Positions 37,131 through 45,194 of a DNA stretch of 64,000 nt are shown piece by piece (positions within the stretch are counted from its first letter, which is position 1; each line of letters starts with the position of its first letter). The DNA comes from JANQJA01 sp040880285 (lineage in GTDB: Bacteria > Pseudomonadota > Gammaproteobacteria > Pseudomonadales > Azotimanducaceae): assembly GCA_040880285.1 (NCBI GenBank), contig JBBDIT010000014.1:108770-172769 (forward strand), given 5' to 3'. A program made the position numbers and the translations under genes. The notes under the pieces were generated by a model that saw only the letters and a list, made by a program, of their open reading frames with translations, did no database searches and was not told the DNA's origin.

Positions 37131-37754
37131 TCAGCCATCCAGCAGCGCTGAGAATATGCGCCTGAGCTTTTCCGGATGATGCGGTGGCCTGATATATCCT
37201 GCATGCTGACCTGAAGGGTCAAGCACGACCAGCACACCACTATGTTCAATTAGATACTGGTCCTCGCTTTCCGATGGGACTTTTGCATAGGCAATCGCCA
37301 GCTGGTCCGCCAGCCGCCGTATGTTTTCGCCTGTCCCGGTCAACCCGATAAAGGATGGATTAAAGCCCGTGACATAGTCTTTCAAGTGCGAGGGGTTGTC
37401 CCGCGCCGGGTCCACACTGACCATGATGACTGTGGGAACTTCCTGCATCTTTGATAACGCCAGGTTCAGGATGGACATGGTGGTAGGACAGACATCCGGG
37501 CAGTAGGTGAAACCAAAGAACACGATGGTCCAGTCACCGGAAATGGATTGCAGCCTGGCCGGTTTACCATGGTGGTCCACCAGGGCAATATCATCGAGCG
37601 CAACTGGCGTCTCCAGTTTGAAATAACCGGCGTCCTGAAGCGCAGCGAGATCGGCGCTATCGCTGACGCGATGAAATTGACCGGCCAGCACCAGGCCAAA
37701 TACTGCCACGGTTACCAGTATCCAGGGGGCCGACGTTTTTATGACTTCACTCAA
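37131..37754 (-). CDS. Sco1/SenC-family copper chaperone 2
   Basis: A 207-residue Sco-type thioredoxin-fold protein anchored by one N-terminal membrane helix (ILVTVAVFGLVLAGQ). The copper-binding CxxxC is in FGFTYCPDVCPTTM, and the downstream histidine is in YLIEHSGVL. Sco proteins deliver copper to, or reduce, the CuA site of heme-copper oxidases. It is encoded just beyond the oxidase operon but has its own transcription start region, because a divergent gene (37818) lies between. It is the second Sco gene of the cluster, the other being at 41719. Confidence 0.9.
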   Translation of the reverse strand: MSEVIKTSAPWILVTVAVFGLVLAGQFHRVSDSADLAALQDAGYFKLETPVALDDIALVDHHGKPARLQSISGDWTIVFFGFTYCPDVCPTTMSILNLALSKMQEVPTVIMVSVDPARDNPSHLKDYVTGFNPSFIGLTGTGENIRRLADQLAIAYAKVPSESEDQYLIEHSGVLVVLDPSGQHAGYIRPPHHPEKLRRIFSALLDG

Positions 37755-37817
37755 CAGGTCACCTCATAACATGTTATATATTGGAGCCAGTGGATTATTC
37801 GAACAAGCCTGACACCC

Positions 37818-38246
37818 ATGAACAAGTATTTGATGCCTGCTGGCGTCGTGGTTTTGCTCTTCCTCATCTTTGGTGTACCGGCGATTCTGGTCCCCGCCAC
37901 CATGAGTAATGTGCCAGAGCGGGCCAGAGTCAAGGTGCTCACCTTGCACCAGCATGCTGTTGATATCGTCAGCTCGAATTTCGCACATCACAATAATCCT
38001 GATGCAGTTCCCGGCAGATTGGCACCATTGCCACGCGACTCCATGGAGTGGATAAAACTCATCAATCCCGCTGGACGCAAAGCACCGGGCGGTGGCCATG
38101 CAATTCTTCTGGAACCCAATGATGAGACTGGTGCGATCGGTATCACGGGTGATGCGGAAGGCGTAACCATCATCCTTCCCGCGTTTGGCGGTTTGGAGCG
38201 GCAGGAAACCAGGATTACCGCGACGTCTGTTGCGGTACAACATTGA
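37818..38246 (+). CDS. Membrane-anchored periplasmic protein of unknown function
   Basis: A 142-residue protein with a single N-terminal membrane helix (AGVVVLLFLIFGVPAIL) and a periplasmic domain containing WIKLINPAGRKAPGGGH. That domain is slightly pseudopilin-like, but I do not assign a family. It is the only rightward gene inside the oxidase cluster. Its start is 63 bases from the Sco gene start (divergent), and its 3' end overlaps the end of the 38215 oxidase-like gene by 32 bases. The placement suggests a link to the oxidase system, but this is inference from context. Confidence 0.65.
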   Translation: MNKYLMPAGVVVLLFLIFGVPAILVPATMSNVPERARVKVLTLHQHAVDIVSSNFAHHNNPDAVPGRLAPLPRDSMEWIKLINPAGRKAPGGGHAILLEPNDETGAIGITGDAEGVTIILPAFGGLERQETRITATSVAVQH

Positions 38247-39630
38247 TACCTGCCGTATTCGGTGGGATGGAGGCGCCAGTCAAGGCCCGGAGGGCAATCA
38301 CGACGAATAGAAAGCCACCGATCGCTGACAGTAGCCCGCCGAAGCCCATCAAGCCCATTCCGGCAATTTGTTCGAGTGAGTCCAGTCCCTGCGCGGCGCC
38401 GGCAACTTTGCGCTGGACCCCATAACCACCTGACCAGACCAGACCGAGTATATGCAGGAACTGGCCGGTGCCATAGATCCAAAGCTGAACGTTAGCCCAT
38501 TTGAATTCGACTCGTGAATATCCCAGGCGTGGCAGGATGTCATAGGCTGCACCCATCAGGGCAAGGGTCACACCCACAATGCAACCGTGGTAGTGTGCCG
38601 GAACCGTCACATCATTGCCTTCAATCAAAAATCCAATTACTCCACCGCAGCCAAACAGGAGTAGTGACGTCATCAGTGCAGAATGCGCGGTTCGCTCGAC
38701 GGGATCAGCCGGTTTATGTTGCACCAGACCAAGGTAAACCGCGAGCCCAAGCGGAAAGGTCGCGAGACTGCCACCAAAACTCATGAGCCAGGTAAACATC
38801 TGCCGGTGCCCTGCTTCAGTGACGTCGTAATTATAGTAGATAATCGGCGCGATAAAGACCGACACCAGGCCCGCCACAAACACCAACAGGACAACCCGCT
38901 CGCTCATGATCATGCGGATTCTCGCCGCACTTACCAGCCACAACCAACAAACCATCATCAGCAGCGTATAGGTATATTGCAGCACATGGCCGCCGCCCCA
39001 GAACAGGTATTCGAAATACACCGGTGGCGTTAGCCCGACTGGCAATTCCCACCATGACCAACCGAACGCGAGTAACGCCATCAGTACCGATATAGCGGCG
39101 CAGTTCAATCCAAACCGGATAACCCCTGGCTTACTCATTGCCGGGCCGACCGGGAGCGTTATGGTCATGGCCAATAGCACCTGGGTACCGATTCCAACCC
39201 CAAACAACACCAATCCCGCCATGAATACCGGGTTGTCGAGCACCGGTATATAGTTACTCATAACTGGATTGGCATCAGGCAAAAATCCCGAGATCGCGAT
39301 CAGGCTGGTCGCAAAAGCGATGAGATAAAACACACCGAGATTCAAACCATCATAGCCTTCCCTTGCGGCAAGGCACCAGAGTACTCCCGAGAAAGCCAGA
39401 ATCCAGACGAGCACAGACAGGTCAACGTGAATAACGAGCGCCGTATGGAAGAAGTCGGCGTACGGCAGGATCTCACCGATCACCGGTGTCCGCGCAAGAA
39501 CCAACAGGACGGAGAAGATACCGGCCCCCAGCAACGCAAGTACACTGAGCCACAACCACTTGACTGCCAGGTCTCGCCGCGAGTCCTTCGATACCGACAA
39601 AAAATACGCTTCTTGAACTGCACTCTCCAT
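38215..39630 (-). CDS. Heme-copper oxidase subunit I-like protein lacking the CuB His pair
   Basis: A 471-residue protein with about 12 membrane helices in the layout of heme-copper oxidase subunit I. The low-spin heme ligand position is present in helix 2 (ALVIHVDLSV) and the HxH of helix 10 in VPAHYHGCIVG. The helix 6 CuB ligand and the tyrosine four residues later are both present (GGGHVLQYTY). In helix 7, however, the segment that should hold the two adjacent CuB histidines reads IAPIIYYNYD, so a normal CuB site cannot form. It is the last gene of a seven-gene operon with a complete oxidase and a cytochrome b fusion. It may be an electron-transfer or structural subunit, or catalyse a different reaction. 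Confidence 0.8.
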   Translation of the reverse strand: MESAVQEAYFLSVSKDSRRDLAVKWLWLSVLALLGAGIFSVLLVLARTPVIGEILPYADFFHTALVIHVDLSVLVWILAFSGVLWCLAAREGYDGLNLGVFYLIAFATSLIAISGFLPDANPVMSNYIPVLDNPVFMAGLVLFGVGIGTQVLLAMTITLPVGPAMSKPGVIRFGLNCAAISVLMALLAFGWSWWELPVGLTPPVYFEYLFWGGGHVLQYTYTLLMMVCWLWLVSAARIRMIMSERVVLLVFVAGLVSVFIAPIIYYNYDVTEAGHRQMFTWLMSFGGSLATFPLGLAVYLGLVQHKPADPVERTAHSALMTSLLLFGCGGVIGFLIEGNDVTVPAHYHGCIVGVTLALMGAAYDILPRLGYSRVEFKWANVQLWIYGTGQFLHILGLVWSGGYGVQRKVAGAAQGLDSLEQIAGMGLMGFGGLLSAIGGFLFVVIALRALTGASIPPNTAGINVVPQQTSR

Positions 39631-39635
39631 CGAGC

Positions 39636-40151
39636 TCAGATCCCCGTGACCGTGAATCCACTATCCGCGAAATGGAGCCTGACACTGCGATCGGCGGTTA
39701 GCAGCAAGTCATCTTCATATTCGTGGGTGAATTCTTCCAGTCGCTCGTCGTCCTTGATACGCAGACTCACGTGGACTTTGCCGACCGGTACTGCCAACTG
39801 CTCATAGGCCGCCAGTACGCCATCGTTATGGAGGCCGGAAGGTGCAATCGTATCCTGGTAACGAAGTTCACCGTTGACTCGCAGTTCCGCCAACAAAGGT
39901 GACTTTTCCCGCGGACAAACCAGATTCTGGCGCATATTGGGTGGCAGGCGTTCCAGTTCCGGGGCTTCCATTTGACGGCACTCACCGAGGCGTTTGCCGC
40001 TATATCGAATGGTAAGCTTAAGTTCAGTTGCACCAGGCTCAAGCATCGTGATTGGCGGCCACTGGCTGAACACTCCGACTGTTAGCGCAAGCAAAACCCA
40101 AAGCACAATCAGTGCCAGCCACTGCCGGGCTGAAAATTCAGGGATTTTCAC
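39636..40151 (-). CDS. Membrane-anchored periplasmic protein between the cytochrome b fusion and the oxidase-like gene
   Basis: A 171-residue protein: one N-terminal membrane helix (WLALIVLWVLLALTVGVF), then a beta-rich periplasmic domain with two cysteines (GECRQ and NLVCPRE). The family is not recognised. The frame is open to 40232, but GTG 40151 follows an AAGGAG site by seven bases and gives a typical anchor start (MKIPEFSARQW), so I prefer it. It overlaps the end of the cytochrome b fusion gene by 14 bases and ends five bases before the oxidase-like gene, so all three are coupled. A role as an assembly factor or small subunit of the complex is inferred from position only. Confidence 0.7.
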   Translation of the reverse strand: MKIPEFSARQWLALIVLWVLLALTVGVFSQWPPITMLEPGATELKLTIRYSGKRLGECRQMEAPELERLPPNMRQNLVCPREKSPLLAELRVNGELRYQDTIAPSGLHNDGVLAAYEQLAVPVGKVHVSLRIKDDERLEEFTHEYEDDLLLTADRSVRLHFADSGFTVTGI

Positions 40152-41709
40152 GCTCTTGCTCCTTTGCCTCCAGTACCTGGGCAACCAGGTCCTTATCGTC
40201 GGTGCCCGCATCCTCAGCGGACCGCTGTTCAAGCGCCCGTTTCATTTCAGCGACTGTGGCTGCAAGCTGTTGCTCACCACCCTTGCCGATCCAAAGCCGC
40301 TCAATCTTCTCTTTGACATCAGCATACCTGAGGTGCGGTTCCCTCAATCGATGCAGTCTTTCCTCCTGCAATTCGATCCCGAGACGGTGATAGCAATTAT
40401 CCGAACTGCATCCTGTTAGAAGTACCGCATCGACATCATCACGGCGGCACAGGAAGTCCATGTAAGAAGGTGGCAGCTGGCCAATACATTCAAGCTCGAT
40501 GACGGCAGCATGCTCGCTTTCAAGCGCGCCCAAATCGACCCCATGCGCGCAACCTACCACCAGGATCCGACGCTGTTTGTCCAGCTCTGCCACCTTGTTA
40601 CGGGCATCCACCAGGACATCTGAATTCTTGAAATCCAGCAGGTCGATGCCACTCTTTGCCTGATCGAAGCTCTTGAACGGCGTCACCGATGGGCACGCAC
40701 CGGCACAGATACCACACCCCACACAATTTTCGGCGATGACAACAGCCTGCTCGTTGTTACGCTTGTAATCATGTGGCTTCATGTAAATTGCTTCATAAGG
40801 ACAGTCTGCAAAACACCAGCCGCAGCCATTGCAAAAATCCGGATCCACCACCGCCAGATGCTGGTTTTTGTCTCGAACCAGCAAGGGCAATACCAGCAGC
40901 GCCAGGGTCAAAATTGACAACAGCGCCCACACCGGGGTAGGTCCAAATATATCAATGAGGGGATACACGTTCATGTAGAACCAGTCGATCTCGACACTAC
41001 GAATCGGCGCATCGAGATTCGCAGGCCCCATACTGGTTGCCGGGATTACCAGCGAAAGTACTACCAGGCACCCCAGCATCCAGGCTGCATAGTCTTTCTG
41101 CGGAAAGATTCGCGCGTTATTGATGCGTTTGATATGAATGAACATACCAAGTAGTAATGCAAGCGGAATACCCACATGAAGGAAGATCAACAAACTGAAG
41201 AATCTGTCACTCACCGTCGCATTGTCGATCAGCCCAAAGGCCATGGGCTCTACAACGATTGGCAGCACATCGAACAACCGGGCCGTTGTGAGCGCTATGT
41301 ACTGGGCCTTCTCGTCCCAAACCAGCCAGTAACCACCGATGGCAGATGCAAACAGTAACCAGATTAACGGTACGCCGCTAATCCAGGAAAACCATCTGGC
41401 ACCAACAAACCGCCGTTTTACCAGCTCCCTTATGAGATGCAAGGTTACTGTAATTGCCATAGCGGCCGACGCATAACGGTGCAGGCCACGCACGATACTA
41501 CCAATCAGGTATTGCTCATTACTGATGAACTCAACCGAGTCGAAGGCGCCTTCAATACTGGTTTCAAAGAATACAAACAGGTACAAGCCGGAAACTGCAA
41601 CAATCCAGAACAAATAAAAAGTGGTCGCACCGAGACTATAGAGCGGATTCCAGGCCTCCGGCAGAAACGTTCTTATGAGTTTTGAGTAGCGGGATTCATT
41701 GCGTTGCAT
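40138..41709 (-). CDS. Cytochrome b - 2x[4Fe-4S] ferredoxin - MvhD fusion protein
   Basis: A 523-residue fusion. Residues about 1-290 are a cytochrome b/b6-type membrane domain with two bis-histidine pairs at the proper 14-residue spacing (His in LHRYASAAM...TLH and LHVGIPLAL...FIH), so two hemes b are expected. Residues about 298-350 are a ferredoxin domain with two complete motifs, CNGCGWCFADCP and CVGCGICAGACP. The C-terminal ~150 residues resemble the MvhD/FrhD iron-sulfur subunit (GCAHG, LECIGQL, LLTGCSSDNCYHRLG), normally found with hydrogenases and heterodisulfide reductases. It probably connects the quinone pool to a low-potential or disulfide-type partner. No hydrogenase or Hdr gene is nearby. 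It is followed 9 bases after the Sco gene. Confidence 0.88.
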   Translation of the reverse strand: MQRNESRYSKLIRTFLPEAWNPLYSLGATTFYLFWIVAVSGLYLFVFFETSIEGAFDSVEFISNEQYLIGSIVRGLHRYASAAMAITVTLHLIRELVKRRFVGARWFSWISGVPLIWLLFASAIGGYWLVWDEKAQYIALTTARLFDVLPIVVEPMAFGLIDNATVSDRFFSLLIFLHVGIPLALLLGMFIHIKRINNARIFPQKDYAAWMLGCLVVLSLVIPATSMGPANLDAPIRSVEIDWFYMNVYPLIDIFGPTPVWALLSILTLALLVLPLLVRDKNQHLAVVDPDFCNGCGWCFADCPYEAIYMKPHDYKRNNEQAVVIAENCVGCGICAGACPSVTPFKSFDQAKSGIDLLDFKNSDVLVDARNKVAELDKQRRILVVGCAHGVDLGALESEHAAVIELECIGQLPPSYMDFLCRRDDVDAVLLTGCSSDNCYHRLGIELQEERLHRLREPHLRYADVKEKIERLWIGKGGEQQLAATVAEMKRALEQRSAEDAGTDDKDLVAQVLEAKEQERENP

Positions 41710-41718
41710 CCTTACCTC

Positions 41719-42621
41719 TTAGACTCCTCTCGCCCTGAGTGTCTTGCGCCATTCCCGGACCAGATTGAAACCAAGCACACCAACACACATAAAACCAATG
41801 AACATACCGATAAACAATGAGTAGTCAAACTTGTACCTGTCCGAGGTAGGGTCATACACCGTACAAAATAATCGAACCTGGCGTGAGACATTTTCAAATA
41901 CACTTTGGTCACTGGATGTACTGAACACAAAGCGCTTGAGGGGTTCGATCAAAAGCGGGGCCTCAAAATCGATACCGTAGACTTGCTGGTACACGCGGCC
42001 CTGTGGATCGATGACGCTGGTCTGTATCAGGTGATCAAAACCGCTACCTGATCGGAAGTACTGAAAACCCAACTCACTGGCGATCTGTTCGATGGTCTGC
42101 TGGTCAGTACTTAAAAATTGCCAATTCGGATCATCCACTCTTTGCTGTTTGGCAAACTGCGCCATCCGCGGAGGAGTATCGTTTATTGTATCGAAGCCAA
42201 CCGTAATCACATTGAACGAGTCTTCGCCCAACACTGCCCGCGCCTTGGAAACCACGCCGTTCAAATGTTTGGTCGTGGTCGGACAGATATGGTAACAACT
42301 GGTAAATATCATACTGATGACCAGCGGCTTACTGCTATAGGAAGACAAGGCGACGCGATTGCCACTGGTATCCTGGAAGTAATGTTCACCCAGGGGCTCA
42401 CCTAGCACTGATCTTGAGATCTCAAGCGCCTTGGCACGAGCGAACCCTGAGTCCGCGGCGGGCTTTGCGGAATCCATGCCCTTGCCACCAGCACCCATAG
42501 AGCCATGCTCCATCGCAATAGCACCAGTCCCTGGGCAGGCGAAGATGACTATTAGCAGCAACCCGGGAAGGAAAGCTAACCGGGAGCTTGCATGAGCCTT
42601 GAAGAAAATTTTTGACAGCAT
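41719..42621 (-). CDS. Sco1/SenC-family copper chaperone 1 with C-terminal membrane helix
   Basis: A 300-residue protein with a signal or anchor segment (LAFLPGLLLIVIFACPG), a His/Met-rich linker (MEHGSMGAGGKGM) able to bind copper, and a Sco domain with CxxxC in FTSCYHICPTTT and a histidine in GSGFDHLIQ. Unlike classical Sco it has an additional C-terminal membrane helix (YSLFIGMFIGFMCVGVLG). Its place directly after subunit I argues for a role in loading CuA or CuB of this oxidase. The product should be in the inner membrane facing the periplasm. Confidence 0.88.
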   Translation of the reverse strand: MLSKIFFKAHASSRLAFLPGLLLIVIFACPGTGAIAMEHGSMGAGGKGMDSAKPAADSGFARAKALEISRSVLGEPLGEHYFQDTSGNRVALSSYSSKPLVISMIFTSCYHICPTTTKHLNGVVSKARAVLGEDSFNVITVGFDTINDTPPRMAQFAKQQRVDDPNWQFLSTDQQTIEQIASELGFQYFRSGSGFDHLIQTSVIDPQGRVYQQVYGIDFEAPLLIEPLKRFVFSTSSDQSVFENVSRQVRLFCTVYDPTSDRYKFDYSLFIGMFIGFMCVGVLGFNLVREWRKTLRARGV

Positions 42622-42668
42622 ATCAGGGTGTACAAAATCTAACTGCCTTTAGCAGTACTGTTGGGGCA

Positions 42669-44360
42669 TCAACTGATGCCCCAGGTCTCGGCGAGATACT
42701 TCCAGTTGATGAAGTAGTAAACGGCGAAAGAGATAAAGAAAACCATTGCCAGGATGAGTGTACCAGGCACAGTAATCCCGCCTTTACCAATACCCTCGTA
42801 GGCTTCATCGCTTGGCGGTGTCGCCATAATAGGCGGAAATATTTTCTCATCACCAAGCTTCTTGCCGAACAGCAGCGATCCGACAATGATGACGCAAAAG
42901 GCTGCCCCCCCGACCACCGCCAGGATGACTGACAGCCCGTTCAAGGCAAGCAACGTATTGGCTGCCGCCGGAAACTCGTGAATCGTGCCACCCGTCATCG
43001 AGAAGGTGATATCCCAATGGCGCCTTGGCACACCAAGCGTACCGGCCCCCATCAGGAACAGGGATACGCCGGACATGCCCAGGCCAAATAGATAAGGCTG
43101 CCAACTGGCCAATCCCTTTAAGATCAACTGACGACGGAATAAGACCGGCACCAGCCAATAGGTCAGCGCCATAAACGCAAGCGTCGTACCGATGACTACC
43201 GTGGCATGGAAGTGACCCGGCACATATAGCGTGTTATGGATCAGGATATTGATTTGTTCAACTCCCATCACAACGCCGGATATACCGCCAAGGAATCCAA
43301 AGCCCACCAATGATATAAACATGCCGGAGAATGTCGGGTTACCCCAGGGTGCTCGCCGCAACCATTCAAACAAACCATTGTTCAGACCATGTGCGCGCTG
43401 CGCGGCTTCGATCGAGCCGGGTACCGTCAGGCCATGCACCATACTTGCCATCACGGCCAGATACATTGCGTAGCTGGTGTTGAACATCTTGAATTCTGAA
43501 CTGACGCCAGGATCAACCAGCAGATGGTGGGCACTGGCCAATTGCAGGAACAGGATGTACATCAAAAACGCCATGCGACTGACCTTCTCCGACATGGGTT
43601 TGGCACCGAACACAATGGCAGCGATCGCATACCATACAGAAATATGGGCGGCGACATTGATCTGCTGGGACGAGTGACCAAAGCCCCACCAGATCAGGCG
43701 ATACATGAGAGAATCAATCTCGGCAATGAAACCAAGGCTCCACAACAAAGTGGGAACCAGAATGATGGCGCCGCTGACGATGGTAAATACCGCAATGATG
43801 GCAGCGGTGATGGCACCAAAAGTAACCAATGACACAGAGCCCTCGTAAGTCTTTTCGTCCTTTGCTACCACCAGCGTTGCAAAGAATATGAAGCAACCTA
43901 TCAAGGCGCCTACCGCGAACAGGATCAGGCTGAGGTAAAAGAGAGGGTGGGCTTCCATCGGCGTATAGGACGTCATCATGACGCTGGCCTGGCCCGACAG
44001 GACAATGTAGTTGTTCATTATGGCGCCGACCAACATGAGGCCAAATGCTGTCCATGCAACCTTTGGCGCGGCCAGTCTGCTGCCCAGCAAGACTGCCGAG
44101 CAAAAGTAAAGCACTGCGATCTCAAAGAAGATGAGCCAAAAAATCAGCACATTCAAACCGTGAGCTGTGAGAGTAAGATAAAACCAGTCAGCTGGCAGCA
44201 AATGAACTGCTGGCCACCGGGTCAAACCAACAAACAAGCCGTAAATACCACCAATCAGCAGAAATACAACCGCTGCAACTGCATTGCTCTTGATGAGTAT
44301 CTCAGCCGAGTTGTAGAACTTAAGACCGGAGTCAGGGCAAATTCTGAATTGTTCACTCAT
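42669..44360 (-). CDS. Heme-copper oxidase subunit I (b(o/a)3-like)
   Basis: A 563-residue, 14-15-helix subunit I. Ligands visible: low-spin heme His in LTAHGLNVLIFW, CuB His in WWGFGHSSQQIN, the CuB pair in LQLASAHHLLVDPG, and the two heme histidines in VPGHFHATVV. The metal sites are thus complete. The tyrosine that is cross-linked to the first CuB histidine in A- and B-type oxidases (H-x-x-x-Y) is replaced here by glutamine (H-S-S-Q-Q), a divergence also reported for DoxB-like oxidases. It reduces O2 (or possibly NO) using electrons from the CuA subunit encoded just upstream (stop to ATG distance two bases). Confidence 0.88.
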   Translation of the reverse strand: MSEQFRICPDSGLKFYNSAEILIKSNAVAAVVFLLIGGIYGLFVGLTRWPAVHLLPADWFYLTLTAHGLNVLIFWLIFFEIAVLYFCSAVLLGSRLAAPKVAWTAFGLMLVGAIMNNYIVLSGQASVMMTSYTPMEAHPLFYLSLILFAVGALIGCFIFFATLVVAKDEKTYEGSVSLVTFGAITAAIIAVFTIVSGAIILVPTLLWSLGFIAEIDSLMYRLIWWGFGHSSQQINVAAHISVWYAIAAIVFGAKPMSEKVSRMAFLMYILFLQLASAHHLLVDPGVSSEFKMFNTSYAMYLAVMASMVHGLTVPGSIEAAQRAHGLNNGLFEWLRRAPWGNPTFSGMFISLVGFGFLGGISGVVMGVEQINILIHNTLYVPGHFHATVVIGTTLAFMALTYWLVPVLFRRQLILKGLASWQPYLFGLGMSGVSLFLMGAGTLGVPRRHWDITFSMTGGTIHEFPAAANTLLALNGLSVILAVVGGAAFCVIIVGSLLFGKKLGDEKIFPPIMATPPSDEAYEGIGKGGITVPGTLILAMVFFISFAVYYFINWKYLAETWGIS

Positions 44361-44362
44361 TG

Positions 44363-44908
44363 TTATTGCTCCACCACGTGGATTTTGCCAATCATCATGT
44401 GATGGCCAATCCCACAGAATTCGTTACAGATCACGCTATATTCACCACTTTTGTTAGGCGTAAAGCTGACAACGTGTTCGTATTTCGGTACGACCTGGAT
44501 ATTGATATTGGCAGGTTGTAGTGAAAATCCGTGTTGCCAGTCCATAGAGCTCAGGTGAAATCGGTAGGTTTGTCCTTTCTGTAACTCAATAATGGGCCAG
44601 AAGTCCCAGAGCCTCGCAACCAGGTACACATCACCGCCGGCAGGTGGCCTGACAACCGGGTACTGGCGCGGCCCTTCCCTTCGAACCGTGTACTCATCAA
44701 CCATCGCCTGGGTTGAAGCCAGGAAGCGTTCCGGTGTCGTTTTGTAGGTCTCAGTCGAAAGGTTTTGGTCACCCACCACGTGCCAGAACGGCATCATGAA
44801 GGTCATGATCAATCCCCATACAAATACAATTGAAATCCAGATCAGCTCTGACATCTCAATCGGTTCATTCCACCAGAGTTTTTGCTTGGGTGGCGCCAGA
44901 CTTGTCAT
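44363..44908 (-). CDS. Heme-copper oxidase subunit II with CuA
   Basis: A 181-residue subunit II: a single N-terminal membrane helix (LIWISIVFVWGLIMTFMM) and a cupredoxin domain with a complete CuA motif C-x3-C-x3-H-x2-M in CNEFCGIGHHMM. The first CuA histidine is likely in MDWQHGF. The short, single-helix form is typical of ba3-like oxidases. A GGGGGA ribosome site precedes ATG 44908. It is the electron entry point from a periplasmic cytochrome c or cupredoxin; no soluble cytochrome c gene is in the window. Confidence 0.9.
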   Translation of the reverse strand: MTSLAPPKQKLWWNEPIEMSELIWISIVFVWGLIMTFMMPFWHVVGDQNLSTETYKTTPERFLASTQAMVDEYTVRREGPRQYPVVRPPAGGDVYLVARLWDFWPIIELQKGQTYRFHLSSMDWQHGFSLQPANINIQVVPKYEHVVSFTPNKSGEYSVICNEFCGIGHHMMIGKIHVVEQ

Positions 44909-44947
44909 ATGTCCCCCTTGTCCCTTGAAATCGTTGCTCTACGGAAC

Positions 44948-45094
44948 CTAGTTGCCTACCGGTACGCTGATAATTTCCATAATGCCCCAGATAAGGTACA
45001 GGACCGAGGGGAACGCGACACCGAGGAACAACAAGATAAACGGGTTGTCGAGGATGCGTTGCATCAGGGGTGGGGTCTTATTTTCATCGTCCAT
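44948..45094 (-). CDS. 48-residue single-span membrane protein, first gene of the oxidase operon
   Basis: ATG 45094 follows an AAAGGGAT site. The product is MDDENKTPPLMQRILDNPFI followed by one membrane helix (LLFLGVAFPSVLYLIWGIM) and a short tail. It is 40 bases upstream of subunit II and directly downstream of the FNR-type promoter. ba3-type oxidases carry a small one-helix subunit (IIa) of similar size, so this is probably the equivalent accessory subunit. It is too short for sequence-family proof. The conserved operon position, ribosome site and clean helix make it very likely to be real. Confidence 0.75.
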   Translation of the reverse strand: MDDENKTPPLMQRILDNPFILLFLGVAFPSVLYLIWGIMEIISVPVGN

Positions 45095-45135
45095 CAATAT
45101 ATCCCTTTTTCAAATTTGACCAGGATTCAAGACAC

Positions 45136-45178
45136 ATTTGTACGCACAATCTTGGTGCAAGTGTATGACAAAGATCAA
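45136..45178 (-). promoter_or_regulatory. FNR/ANR-type class II promoter of the oxidase operon
   Basis: Leftward, TTGATCTTTGTCAT (45178-45165) matches the FNR box TTGAT-N4-ATCAA at 8 of 10 positions. TACAAA at 45142-45137 is a -10 element. If the start is 45130, the box centre falls exactly at -41.5 and the -10 at -12 to -7, the class II activation geometry. The first gene begins at 45094. Confidence 0.65.
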
Positions 45179-45194
45179 GTAAAACTGAATTCAA

